Shown here one piece after another: positions 52,327 to 61,670 of a DNA stretch of 64,000 nt. Origin of the DNA: Pararobbsia silviterrae. GTDB lineage: Bacteria; Pseudomonadota; Gammaproteobacteria; Burkholderiales; Burkholderiaceae. The position numbers were made by a program, and so were the translations under genes. Each line of letters opens with the position of its first letter. Positions within the stretch are counted from its first letter, which is position 1. The stretch is taken from contig NZ_RBZU01000007.1 of NCBI RefSeq assembly GCF_003628125.1, forward strand, positions 167,205 to 231,204, read 5' to 3'. The notes beneath the pieces are model-generated. The model did no database searches. It was given only the letters and a program-made list of their open reading frames with translations, and was not told the DNA's origin.

Positions 52327-53478
52327 ATGACAGTGACTCAAATCGGCATCATCGGATGCGGCAACATCAGCGATGCGTACTTCAAGGGCGCCGCGAATTC
52401 GCAATTGATCCAGGTCAAGGCCTGCGCGGATCTGCGCCCCGAGGCGGCGAAGGCCAAGGCGGAGCTTTACGGCGTGCAGGCGCTCAGCGTCGAGGCGCTG
52501 CTCGCCGATCCCGAGATCGAGATCGTCGTGAACCTGACCGTGCCGGCCGCGCACGCGCCCGTCTCGATGCAAATCCTCAACGCGGGCAAGCACGTCTACC
52601 TTGAAAAGCCGCTGTCGGCCCAACTGGCCGCCGCGCGCGAAGTCATCGCGCTCGCGAACACGAAGGGCCTGCGCGTGGGCTGCGCGCCTGACACGTTCTT
52701 CGGCGCGTCGCATCAGGCCGCGCGCCGCGCGATCGACGAAGGACGCATCGGCCGCGCCGTCGGCGGCACCGTCGCCGTGCTCTCGCACGGCATGGAACAT
52801 TGGCATCCGAATCCGGAATTCTTCTTCAAGCGCGGCGGCGGCCCGATTCTCGATCTCGGTCCGTACTACATCACGCAGCTCGTCAATATGCTCGGTCCCG
52901 TCACGCGCGTGTCGGGCATCACGACGATCGGCAATCCCGTGCGCGTCGTGACAAGCGAGCCCCTCAAGGGCACGAAGATCGAAGTCGAAGTGCCGACGAC
53001 GGTCAACGGCCTGCTCGAGTTCGCGAACGGCGCGAACCTGACGCTCAGCGCGTCGTGGGACGTCTGGCGCCATCAGCGCGCGCCGATCGAGGTCTACGGC
53101 ACCGAAGGCAGCCTGCTCGTGCCCGATCCGAACTTCTTCGGCGGCACGCCGATGATCAGCGAGCGCGACGGCGAATGGAAAGCGCTCGACATCAGCGCGC
53201 ATCCGTTCGGCATCAGCAACCGGACCAAGGGTAACGGCGATCCGGTCGCCGACTATCGAATCGTCGGTGTGCTCGATATGGCGACGGCGATCCGCCAGGG
53301 CCGTGCGCATCGCGCGAGCGGCAAACTCGCGCTCCACGTGCTCGAAGTGCTCGAAGCGTTCGAACGCTCGTCGAACGAGGGCCGGCATATCGTCATCGAA
53401 AGCCCGTGCGACCGCCCCGACGCCGTGCCGCTCGGCGCGGGCGAGGAAGTCTTCGGCGCCGCACGCGAACTCGCCTGA
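52327..53478 (+). CDS. Gfo/Idh/MocA family oxidoreductase
   Basis: A 383-residue NAD(P)-dependent sugar oxidoreductase. The Rossmann motif GIIGCGNIS is at residues 7-15, the conserved EKPLS at 97-101 contains the catalytic Lys, and GGGPILDLGPYYI near residue 178 carries the active-site Asp. The C-terminal domain is the usual open beta-sheet. It starts 12 bp after the isomerase stop and is certainly co-transcribed. A strong terminator follows. The sugar is unknown; a link to the alpha-xylosidase uptake genes 43 kb away is only speculation. Confidence 0.9.
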   Translation: MTVTQIGIIGCGNISDAYFKGAANSQLIQVKACADLRPEAAKAKAELYGVQALSVEALLADPEIEIVVNLTVPAAHAPVSMQILNAGKHVYLEKPLSAQLAAAREVIALANTKGLRVGCAPDTFFGASHQAARRAIDEGRIGRAVGGTVAVLSHGMEHWHPNPEFFFKRGGGPILDLGPYYITQLVNMLGPVTRVSGITTIGNPVRVVTSEPLKGTKIEVEVPTTVNGLLEFANGANLTLSASWDVWRHQRAPIEVYGTEGSLLVPDPNFFGGTPMISERDGEWKALDISAHPFGISNRTKGNGDPVADYRIVGVLDMATAIRQGRAHRASGKLALHVLEVLEAFERSSNEGRHIVIESPCDRPDAVPLGAGEEVFGAARELA

Positions 53479-53526
53479 TCCGGGCGCGTCTCGCGCGCGG
53501 GCCTTACCGTGTGTCTCCCGCTCGAA

Positions 53527-53562
53527 GGGCGAACGGTCCAGCGGCCGTTCGCCCGCTTTTTT
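53527..53562 (+). terminator. Rho-independent terminator
   Basis: GGGCGAACGG (53527-53536) pairs perfectly with CCGTTCGCCC (53545-53554) over ten bases, followed by GCTTTTTT. It ends the isomerase/oxidoreductase operon and lies just before the convergent poxB end. Confidence 0.9.
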
Positions 53563-53651
53563 GGGGCGCGCGAACGATCGAGGCGGTCCGCAAGCATTGA
53601 ACACACGCACGGCGCCTGCCGATGCCGATGCGCGCGCGGCAGCCGGACGCG

Positions 53652-55373
53652 CTAACGCAGATTCGTTTCGGCAAGCTCGAGGATCTCGTCGCCGCGACCG
53701 CTGAGAATCGCCCGCAGCATATAGAGGCTGAAGCCGCGCGCATGCGAGAGCTCGATCGTCGGCGGCATCGCGAGCTCGTACTTCGAAATCACGACGTCGA
53801 CGAGCGCGGGCCCCGGATGCGCAAATGCCGCGCGCAGCGCATCGGCGACCGAATCGGAGTCCTCGACACGCACGCCGAAAATCCCCGCGCCTTTCGCGAT
53901 CGCCGCGAAATCGGTCTTGCTCAGATCGACGTTCGTGTCGAGATACCCGCCTGCCTTGAGTTCCATCGAAACGAAGCCGAGCAGGCTGTTGTTGAACACG
54001 ACGATCTTGATCGGCAGATTGAGCTGCACGGCCGTCAACAGATCGCCGAGCAGCATCGAGAGGCCGCCGTCGCCCGACATCGACACGACCTGGCGGTCCG
54101 GATTCGCCCCCTGCGCGCCGAGCGCCTGCGGCATCGCATTGGCCATCGATCCGTGATTGAACGATCCGTGGAGCTGGCGTTTGCCGTTCATCGTCAGATA
54201 GCGCGCGGCCCAGATGGTCGGCGTGCCGACGTCGGCCGTGAAGATCGCGTCGTCGTTGGCGATCTCGTCGATGAGCTTGGTCAGATACTGCGGATGCACG
54301 GGCCGTCCCTTGCCGGCTGGCTTCGCGAGATCGTCGAGGGCCTTGCGTGCGTCCGCATAGTGGCGCTTGGCGTTGTCGAGGAACTTGCGGTTCGCTTGAC
54401 GCACGATCCGCGGCAGCACGGCATTGACCGTCTCCTTGACCGTGCCGACGAGGCCCAGCGCGAGCGGCGCGCGATGCCCGAGCTGCGCGCCCTTCCAGTC
54501 GATCTGGATGACCTTCGCGTGCTTCGGATAAAACGGCCGATACGGAAAATCGCAGCCGAGCAGCAGCAGCGTGTCGCAGGATTCCATCGCGTGATAGCCC
54601 GAGCTGAACCCGATGAGCCCCGTCATGCCGACGTCGAACGGATTGTCGTATTCGATGAACGGTTTGCCGCGCAGCGCGTGCACGATCGGCGCGCCGAGCG
54701 CATCGGCCAGCGCGACGACCTGCGCGTGCGCGCCCGCGACGCCGCTGCCGCACATGATCGTGACGGCCTCCGCATCGTTGAGCATCTGCGCGAGGCGCTC
54801 GATATCGGCGCCGGACGGCAGGATCGTCGCGGGTTCGCTCGGCGACCACGCCGGTTTTTCGGCGGGCCCGTCGGCGAGCGCCACGTCGCCGGGCAGCACG
54901 ATGACCGAGACGCCGCGTTCCTCGATCGCGGTCCGGATCGCCCGGTCGAGCAGACGAGGTAACTGCGTCGCGTTCGAGACAAGCTCGACGAAATGGCTGC
55001 ATTCCTTGAAAAGCTGCTGCGGATGGGTTTCCTGAAAGTACCCGAGGCCGATTTCGGTCGACGGAATATGGGCCGCGATCGCGAGCACGGGCTGATGGCT
55101 GCGGTGGCAGTCGAACAAGCCGTTGATCAGATGCAGGTTGCCGGGCCCGCAACTGCCCGCGCAGACGGCGAGCTTGCCCGTCGAGGCCGCGTCCGCGCCG
55201 GCCGCGAACGCGGCGCTTTCCTCGTGGCGCGTATGCATCCAGCGGATGCCGCCGACCTGATCGAGGCTGTAGGCAAGGCCATTGAGGCTGTCGCCCGTGA
55301 CGCCCCAGATACGCTCGACGCCGACCGCCTTGAGCGTATTGGCCACATATCCGGCTATCGTCGATTTGCTCAT
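53652..55373 (-). CDS. poxB: Pyruvate dehydrogenase (ubiquinone)/pyruvate oxidase
   Basis: A 573-residue ThDP- and FAD-dependent enzyme, against 572 in E. coli PoxB. It decarboxylates pyruvate to acetate and CO2, passing electrons to the quinone pool at the inner membrane. The activating Glu lies in [14 protein letters not shown] near residue 50. The C-terminal ThDP-binding motif [29 protein letters not shown] is near residue 428. AAGGGTGGCGGG precedes the ATG at 55373. PoxB is usually a stationary-phase, RpoS-controlled enzyme. It is divergent from an MFS gene. Confidence 0.88.
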   Translation of the reverse strand: MSKSTIAGYVANTLKAVGVERIWGVTGDSLNGLAYSLDQVGGIRWMHTRHEESAAFAAGADAASTGKLAVCAGSCGPGNLHLINGLFDCHRSHQPVLAIAAHIPSTEIGLGYFQETHPQQLFKECSHFVELVSNATQLPRLLDRAIRTAIEERGVSVIVLPGDVALADGPAEKPAWSPSEPATILPSGADIERLAQMLNDAEAVTIMCGSGVAGAHAQVVALADALGAPIVHALRGKPFIEYDNPFDVGMTGLIGFSSGYHAMESCDTLLLLGCDFPYRPFYPKHAKVIQIDWKGAQLGHRAPLALGLVGTVKETVNAVLPRIVRQANRKFLDNAKRHYADARKALDDLAKPAGKGRPVHPQYLTKLIDEIANDDAIFTADVGTPTIWAARYLTMNGKRQLHGSFNHGSMANAMPQALGAQGANPDRQVVSMSGDGGLSMLLGDLLTAVQLNLPIKIVVFNNSLLGFVSMELKAGGYLDTNVDLSKTDFAAIAKGAGIFGVRVEDSDSVADALRAAFAHPGPALVDVVISKYELAMPPTIELSHARGFSLYMLRAILSGRGDEILELAETNLR

Positions 55374-55764
55374 CCCGCCACCCTTGAATTGGACACACGC
55401 GGCAGTATGCGAGCGTTCGCCCAAGGCCGCATATCGGCCCCCGGAACGCGCTCGACGGGATACGTGGACACGGTGTCCGCGCGCCGCCGCCAGATCCTTG
55501 CATCGCCTGTGGCGGGATCCTCGGCGTGCATCGCGCGGCCCGCCAACACGCCTTGCGGCCAGCCTCCGCCCGACGCACGTTGCGCACCGTTTAAACCTGA
55601 GTTGCGCGCAGGGACATTTCACGCCGCGGCGCGCGCAGGTATGCTTCGTCCTTCACAACACAACCTCGTTTCTCGCACCTGCGGCGCAAGACGCCACGCA
55701 GCTTGACCGCGCCGTGCCGAACAAGCACGCGCCAGCGAGCCTCCTTGCCCCCACAGGAATCTTC
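55374..55764. other. Divergent promoter region between poxB and MFS genes
   Basis: A 391-bp spacer. GTTTAAAC at 55589-55596 is a short palindrome. No open frame here has protein character, and I see no clear sigma-70 boxes. It probably holds both promoters. Confidence 0.4.
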
Positions 55765-56979
55765 ATGACGATCGAAGTCTCAGCGGCCCCGACACGGGAC
55801 GCCCCCAAGCTCACATCCGGCCTCATTGCTCTATTCGCGTTCTGCTGCGGCGTCATCGTCGCGAATCTGTACTACTCGCAGCCGATCATCGACCTGATCG
55901 CGCCCGATATTCATCTACGGACCGAAACCGCGAGTCTCATCGTGTCGCTCACGCAGATCGGGTACGCGATGGGCCTGTTTTTCCTCGTTCCGCTCGGCGA
56001 TCTGCTCGAAAACCGCCGGCTCATGATCACGACGATGCTGTTCGCGATCGCCGGGCTCGCGATCGCCGCGGTCACGCACCATGCGGCAACGTTTCTCGTC
56101 ATTTCGTTCGTGATCGGCTTCAGTTCGGTCGCGGTGCAGATCCTGATCCCGCTCGGCGCGCATCTCGCGCCCGATGAATCGCGGGGCCGGGTCGTCGGCA
56201 CGATCATGAGCGGCCTGCTGCTCGGCATCCTGCTGTCGCGCCCGATTTCGAGCTTCGCCGCCGACTTTTTTGGCTGGCGCTTCGTATTCGCCGCCGCCGC
56301 GGTGCTCATGGCCGTCGTGACGGGCGTCGTCGCATGGACGATTCCGAAGCGCCAGCCCGCGCACCAAGCGACCTACTTCGAACTGATCCGCTCGCTCGAA
56401 CATCTCGTCGTGACGATGCCCGTCTTGCGCCACCGCGCGTTGTATCAGGGCCTGATGTTCGCCGCGTTCAGTCTGTTCTGGACGGCGGTGCCGCTCGAAC
56501 TCATCGGGCACGAAGGCCTGACGCAAACCGGGGTCGCGATCTTCGCGCTCGTCGGCGCGGCCGGCGCGACGTCGGCGCCGCTCGCCGGCCGTCTCGCCGA
56601 TGCCGGCTATACGCGGCGCGGCACGTATATCGCGCTCACGCTGGGGATCCTCGCCTTCCTGCCGTCGATTGTGCATCCGGCCTGGGGCGTCGGCAGTCTC
56701 GTCGTGACCGGCGTGGCCATCGATTTCGCGGTTCAGATGAACATGGTGCTCGGCCAGCGCGAGATCTTCTCGTTGCACGCGGCGAGCCGCAATCGGCTCA
56801 ATGCGCTCTATATGACGTGCATCTTCACGGGCGGCGCGATCGGTTCGTCGATCGCGAGCGCGCTCTACAAGCACGGCGGCTGGACGCTGACGGCGAGTAT
56901 CGCGATCGTGTTCCCGCTGCTTGCGCTGCTGCATTTCGCGGCGGTCGGCAGCCGGGAGAGCGCGCAGCGCTCGCGCTAA
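55765..56979 (+). CDS. MFS transporter (DHA1-like)
   Basis: A 404-residue inner-membrane transporter with 12 predicted helices. Helix 1 is LTSGLIALFAFCCGVIVANLYYSQPII, and the loop after helix 2 is GDLLENRRLM, a form of the MFS motif A. Members of this YLYYSQP group export small metabolites or drugs. The start at 55765 follows AGGA eight bases upstream. It is alone; a pentamer repeat lies just past its end. Substrate unknown. Confidence 0.88.
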   Translation: MTIEVSAAPTRDAPKLTSGLIALFAFCCGVIVANLYYSQPIIDLIAPDIHLRTETASLIVSLTQIGYAMGLFFLVPLGDLLENRRLMITTMLFAIAGLAIAAVTHHAATFLVISFVIGFSSVAVQILIPLGAHLAPDESRGRVVGTIMSGLLLGILLSRPISSFAADFFGWRFVFAAAAVLMAVVTGVVAWTIPKRQPAHQATYFELIRSLEHLVVTMPVLRHRALYQGLMFAAFSLFWTAVPLELIGHEGLTQTGVAIFALVGAAGATSAPLAGRLADAGYTRRGTYIALTLGILAFLPSIVHPAWGVGSLVVTGVAIDFAVQMNMVLGQREIFSLHAASRNRLNALYMTCIFTGGAIGSSIASALYKHGGWTLTASIAIVFPLLALLHFAAVGSRESAQRSR

Positions 56980-57010
56980 GTCGGTCGTCGCGCCGCACAC
57001 GGCGCGCGAT

Positions 57011-57037
57011 CGTGTCGTGTCGTGTCGTGTCGTGTCG
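57011..57037. repeat. Tandem 5-bp repeat (CGTGT)
   Basis: CGTGT is repeated five times and followed by CG, 32 bp after the MFS stop and 30 bp from the stop of the regulator gene that runs the other way. It is non-coding in both. Confidence 0.9.
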
Positions 57038-57066
57038 AGGCGCACGGCGTCGCGCGCGCCCCGCAC

Positions 57067-57729
57067 TCAGACAAGCCCGATGTCGTTCGCGTATTTGACG
57101 AGATCGACATGATTCGTCAGATTCAGCTTGCGCATCGCCGAGCGCTTTTGTGTCGCGACCGTCGGCACCGCGCGGCTGAGCCGCCGCGCGATTTCCGTGA
57201 CGGTCAGACCGTGCGAGAACAGGCGCACGACTTCAAGCTCGCGCGGCGAAAGCGAACGTTCGGGCATCTCCCCCTCGCGATGCCCGTTCGCCACAACGCG
57301 CTGCAGCACCTTCGGCGACATCAGCGTGCGTCGGCTCGACAGCGCGCGAAGGCCCATCTGGACGAGTTCGGTCAAGGATTCCTCCTTGCTCACGATGCCC
57401 GCGACCCGCAGCTTGCTCAGTTCGCGATACATGCCGCCGCTCGCGATCATCGTGAAAGCGACGAGCGGCAGCGTCGGATAGCTGCGCCGCAACATGCTGA
57501 TCAGTCGCAGCCCGTCAACACTGCTTTGATCCGTCGAATGCATCACGAGGTCCGTGACGACGAGATCGGGCAGATCGCGCTGCAGAATCTGAACCAGTTC
57601 GTCGCCCGAACTGGCTGTCGCGACGACTTCGCATCCGATGTGCTGCGCGAAGGCGTCGGACACGGCCGCCAACACGACGGGATGATCGTCGGCAATGACG
57701 ATACGAAGGGGGCGGGCCTGCCTATGCAT
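57067..57729 (-). CDS. RcsB-like LuxR-type response regulator
   Basis: A 220-residue two-component response regulator. The receiver domain starts IVIADDHPVVLAAVSDAFA; the phosphoacceptor Asp is in VVTDLVMHS near residue 59 and the Lys in GIVSKEES near residue 110. The C-terminal LuxR helix-turn-helix is LSPRELEVVRLFSHGLTVTEIARRLSRAVPTVATQKRSAMRKL, close to RcsB. The cognate kinase is not in the window. It is directly downstream of the glycosyltransferase and adhesin transporter genes on the same strand, so it may regulate this surface locus. The ATG at 57729 is favoured; a GTG is two codons upstream. Confidence 0.85.
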   Translation of the reverse strand: MHRQARPLRIVIADDHPVVLAAVSDAFAQHIGCEVVATASSGDELVQILQRDLPDLVVTDLVMHSTDQSSVDGLRLISMLRRSYPTLPLVAFTMIASGGMYRELSKLRVAGIVSKEESLTELVQMGLRALSSRRTLMSPKVLQRVVANGHREGEMPERSLSPRELEVVRLFSHGLTVTEIARRLSRAVPTVATQKRSAMRKLNLTNHVDLVKYANDIGLV

Positions 57730-57864
57730 GAGCACACCGAATCAGTAAGGCGCAAAGGGGACGCGCGCGGTGATATCCACCTGAATTCTAGTAATCGCGA
57801 CTCGGGAGACAACCTCTTTGTGGGCCTCGCCACGCCATCGCGCGCGCCTCATCGTCGAACTGCG

Positions 57865-59724
57865 TCAGGCATCGGGCCGGCTCTGCGCGGCCTCCTGGGA
57901 TACCCGCTCGCGCCAGAGCGCATGCATGCGCTCGCCGAGCACTTGGGGGCGCCCGGCGAAAATCAATCGTTCGATCGCCTTCGGCCCCGCGAGCATCCGT
58001 GACAGCGCGCGCCGCTCGTCCGCATCACCGATCAGGCGCAAGGCGGCATCGATATACGCTTGCGTCGTTCGCGCGATCGTCCACTCGGGAAACCCCAAGC
58101 GCCGGAACATGCCCTCGTCGATGTGCTCATGAACCTCGCGGCCCGTGCGACACACGCCGATGAGTCCGGCCCATACCGTGTCGACGATCCCGTTCGTGTT
58201 GCCGAACGGAAACGGATTGAGAAACACGTCGCTTTCCGCGATCACGCGCATATAGCGCGTGTAGTCCTGGTGCGTATAGACGATCGCTTGATCGCCCATC
58301 AAGCGACGGATCCAGTTCCGTACTTGAGGAAACGTAAGTCCTCTTGCCTGCCCGACGAGGAAATGAAATTCGACGGGCACGGACGCTTGATTCGCGATCT
58401 CGACACAGGCCTGCAGAAAACCTGGATTGAGCTTGATCGTCGTGGCCGCGACGACGATCCTCACGGGCCCGTTCTGATTTTTTTTCGGCGGCAAATCCAG
58501 TTCGAGCATGGCCGCCGGCGCGCGATACGGCATGCCGTCGGACGGTAGCATCAGCAAGGTTTCGCTAAAGCACGCCGAGTCGCCGACGTAGTCCTCCTCG
58601 ACCACGACGTAATCCATCGCATGACCGTGCGTCGTGGCCGGATGACCGAGCGCCATGAGTTGAATCGGCGCGACGCGCAGGCACGCGAGCACCATCGTGA
58701 TCGGGAACATGCCGACGCTCGGCATATACATCATCTGCGCGCCGCGCGCCTCGCTGGTCTCACGCACGAACCTGGCGTTCTCCCAGAGGTTCTCGTTTCC
58801 GAACACGATGAACTCATCGAACACCGCACGTCCCGCTTCGTCGACGAGCCGCTCGAACCCCATGCCGACGAGATGGAAGCGCTCGCGCATCGCGACGAGC
58901 GTCTGCGAGTGCGTGCGATAAATCGAGTGATTCTTTGAAAACCATTCGAGTACGACGAGCACTACGGGTTTGCCCTGCGCCGCAGGAGCCGCGCGCCGCT
59001 CGACGTCGTGCAGATCGAGACTCGCGAGCTTGCGGCGGATCAGCGCGTTGATCGGCTTCTTGATGTCGTGCTTGCCCGGCAGATCGGCATAACTGCAATG
59101 CATATACATGTCGTGCAGAACGCCCATCGGCAAGGCATCGATCGACTCGATCTCGGCGAGTCGATCGGGCAGCCAGCGCAGAATCAACTCGCGCTTCTGA
59201 TGCGCGGGCGGTGTCGCGAGAAAGCGCGACGACATGATCGTCATCGCCAGACTCGCGGCGATGACCTTGTCGTAGTCCCAGAGCGCGTCCCAATCGAGGC
59301 GCACTTCGGACTCGGGCATGTAGAACAGCTGAAACTTGCGCATGTTCGCCACACGCGGCGAGACTGCATAGCGCGCGTCCTCGTCGATGCCGAGCGAACG
59401 CAACACGTGATCGCCGTTGCGAAACGCGCTCGCCGCGAAGATCCCGGCGAGCCAGCGCTGAAACAGCGCGATGTGCTTGAAACCCTCGTCGGAGAACGTA
59501 AACGCGGGATCCGTCACGAGCGCCGTAATCGCGGATGCGAGACGCGTGACGATGTGATCGTCCATGATGTCGAACGCTTCCTCCGACTGCGCCCAGTCGT
59601 CGACGTCCATCAGGATGCCGTAGTTCTGATCGATTCGCGTCAGCAAGGCCAGAAGCTCGCGACCGGCGGCTTCGTGATCGCGGCAATAGCACAGATATTC
59701 GAACTTGTTGATGCTGAATTTCAT
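57865..59724 (-). CDS. HMW1C-like N-glycosyltransferase
   Basis: A 619-residue cytoplasmic GT41 glycosyltransferase, the length of Haemophilus HMW1C (about 620). These enzymes attach glucose or other hexose to Asn in Asn-X-Ser/Thr of the adhesin before export. The N-terminal all-alpha domain ends near 230. The GT-B domains show GHPATTHGHAMDYVVVEEDYVG, FSETLLMLPSDGMPYRAP, and FPFGNTNGIVDTVWAGLIGVCRTG with REVHEHIDEGMFRRLG, which line up with the nucleotide-sugar site of the family. It lies directly downstream of the TpsB gene, and the sequon-rich adhesin is upstream of that. The ATG at 59724 is chosen for length. Confidence 0.9.
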   Translation of the reverse strand: MKFSINKFEYLCYCRDHEAAGRELLALLTRIDQNYGILMDVDDWAQSEEAFDIMDDHIVTRLASAITALVTDPAFTFSDEGFKHIALFQRWLAGIFAASAFRNGDHVLRSLGIDEDARYAVSPRVANMRKFQLFYMPESEVRLDWDALWDYDKVIAASLAMTIMSSRFLATPPAHQKRELILRWLPDRLAEIESIDALPMGVLHDMYMHCSYADLPGKHDIKKPINALIRRKLASLDLHDVERRAAPAAQGKPVVLVVLEWFSKNHSIYRTHSQTLVAMRERFHLVGMGFERLVDEAGRAVFDEFIVFGNENLWENARFVRETSEARGAQMMYMPSVGMFPITMVLACLRVAPIQLMALGHPATTHGHAMDYVVVEEDYVGDSACFSETLLMLPSDGMPYRAPAAMLELDLPPKKNQNGPVRIVVAATTIKLNPGFLQACVEIANQASVPVEFHFLVGQARGLTFPQVRNWIRRLMGDQAIVYTHQDYTRYMRVIAESDVFLNPFPFGNTNGIVDTVWAGLIGVCRTGREVHEHIDEGMFRRLGFPEWTIARTTQAYIDAALRLIGDADERRALSRMLAGPKAIERLIFAGRPQVLGERMHALWRERVSQEAAQSRPDA

Positions 59725-59786
59725 GGCATTCCAACGTGTATCGACGCGATGCGAGCCCTCGATGAATATGCGGGACGACGCTCGAA

Positions 59787-61487
59787 TCAGTGTGTCCAGG
59801 CGACCGATAACCAATACTGAACCGGTTTCTTTCCAGGGTCGACCCATGATGACGACGCGAACCCAAACGGCTTCGCGACGGAAACGGAAACGGTCGCGCC
59901 GATCGGCGTCAGCCAATCGACGCTCACGCCGTAACCGGCAAGCAGGCGGTCATTGCTCACGCCGGGCACGCCGGGATACCCATCCTCCCACCCGTTCCAC
60001 GGCGCGTGATTGACGCGGCCGTAAGCGAAATCCGTGAACGCGCCGAACTGGAGCTGGTGACCGGTCGCGACCGGCACGCGTTGAATCACGCCGAGATTGA
60101 CGACCGCGCCATCGTCGAACGACCCCTCGTCGGGCCGATACGCACGCACGGCATCGGGGCCGCCGATCATCAGCTTTTCGCTCGGATCGAGATTCCGATT
60201 CGCGAGCTGCGCGTTCACACGCCCCATGACGAAGAGATTGCCGTTCGAGGTGATCGCGCGCGTTCCAAAAAGATTCGTGGTCCATTTCGCATACATGCCA
60301 GCCACGTCCGTGACGCGATTGGCGAACGAATCGTTGGACTGATGCCCGATATTCATCGCGGCTTGCATGCTCCAGACGTTCGCGCGCAAGTATTTGGGCC
60401 GATCGCCGTTGTCGGCCTGCACGCCGAGCCGCAGCGAATCGATCGTGTTGTGCTGCGCGCCGTAGACGGGGCCCAGATCCGTCGTCGTGCGGCTGTGCAC
60501 GTACGATGCGGTGCCCCAGATATTGCTGTCGAGACCGCGCGCGAACGGAAACATGACCCCGACCTCGCTCGTCGACGCAACGCCCGTGATCGCCGTCAGC
60601 CCGTTGATCGAATATTGCTGGCGCGTAAATCCCGCCGTTGCGCGCCAATCGCTGCCGAACAGCGGCACGCTGCCGCTCAACGCACCGGTCCACATCTTGT
60701 CGTCGGTCGCCATGAGCGTCAGCGCATAGCGATCGCCGATGCCGAACAGATTGTTCGCGGACCCCGTCACGCCGAAACGCAGCGAACCCGTCGACGGCAT
60801 CCCCTTGTTGTCGGCAACGAGATCGGCCTGCACGGGCTTACCCGAGCTGGCCAGATCGAACGCAACGTTCACGTCGCCGACACCCGCGCCCGGTGAAAAC
60901 TGCGGCGCCTTCTCGATCGCGACGCCCGGCATGTCCTGCAGAAGCTGTGTCGCGCGTTCGAGACGCACCGAACGCAGCAGGCAATCTTCAGGAATGCTGT
61001 CCTGACCGCATAGCGCGCGCGTGATCAGTCGTTGCAGATGCGCATCGTCGACCCGCGATGCGTTCTTCAGCGTAATCGCCCGCACACGCCCCGGAAATAC
61101 CGTGAAACGCACCTGCGCGCCATGGCGCGATGCCTCCCAGTCTTCCTGCGTCATCAGAACTTGCGCCAAAGGAAAGCCGTCCTGACGCAGCGCGGCAGTC
61201 AAAGCCTCCGACCAGCGATTGACGTCGGCGTAGGTGGCCGGCGCATCGCCGAGCGCGCGTATCCGCTGCGCGACGCGCTCGGTCGCTTCAGCCGCGTCGC
61301 GACCGTCGGCCGGCACGACCTTCACGGCGATCTCGCCGTGTGCGTGCGGATCGGACACGGACGATATCTCAGATTGAGCCGACGCCATCGCGATAGCAGG
61401 CTGAATCAGAATCAGCCCTGCGATCCATATCGGGCGGACACGGCCGCCTGCGCGAGCGAAGTCGCTCCAGTTCCATCGATGCACCAA
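59787..61487 (-). CDS. TpsB outer-membrane transporter (two-partner secretion)
   Basis: A 566-residue protein of the HMW1B/FhaC/ShlB family. A signal peptide is at the N-terminus (IAGLILIQPAIAMASA). A POTRA-type region follows at about residues 60-240 (VRFTVFPGRVRAITLKNAS). The rest is a 16-strand beta-barrel ending in an aromatic strand (WLSVAWTH). The lid-loop motif, normally VRGY, reads VRAY in DAVRAYRPDEG. It exports the TpsA adhesin encoded just upstream. I take the TTG at 61487, nine bases after AAGGAAG; GTG at 61484 is also possible. Confidence 0.9.
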   Translation of the reverse strand: MVHRWNWSDFARAGGRVRPIWIAGLILIQPAIAMASAQSEISSVSDPHAHGEIAVKVVPADGRDAAEATERVAQRIRALGDAPATYADVNRWSEALTAALRQDGFPLAQVLMTQEDWEASRHGAQVRFTVFPGRVRAITLKNASRVDDAHLQRLITRALCGQDSIPEDCLLRSVRLERATQLLQDMPGVAIEKAPQFSPGAGVGDVNVAFDLASSGKPVQADLVADNKGMPSTGSLRFGVTGSANNLFGIGDRYALTLMATDDKMWTGALSGSVPLFGSDWRATAGFTRQQYSINGLTAITGVASTSEVGVMFPFARGLDSNIWGTASYVHSRTTTDLGPVYGAQHNTIDSLRLGVQADNGDRPKYLRANVWSMQAAMNIGHQSNDSFANRVTDVAGMYAKWTTNLFGTRAITSNGNLFVMGRVNAQLANRNLDPSEKLMIGGPDAVRAYRPDEGSFDDGAVVNLGVIQRVPVATGHQLQFGAFTDFAYGRVNHAPWNGWEDGYPGVPGVSNDRLLAGYGVSVDWLTPIGATVSVSVAKPFGFASSSWVDPGKKPVQYWLSVAWTH

Positions 61488-61670
61488 GATGCGATGCTTC
61501 CTTACCTAAATTGAATCCGTGCAGCGTATTGCGGGCGCGCGTCCCCGACAGTCGATGTCCGCCATCGCGGACTCGCCACCGTGAGGGTGTCGCGCTTTTG
61601 AAGCAAGTATCCGAAGTCGTGACGCGATGAACGCGGCGGCTTGACGCCACCACGTCCATGCGATGAAACG

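Noticed and set aside
51565..55587. A 1340-codon open frame opposite the isomerase, oxidoreductase and part of poxB
   Set aside because: Same composition artefact; part of it overlaps poxB out of frame and no motif is seen.
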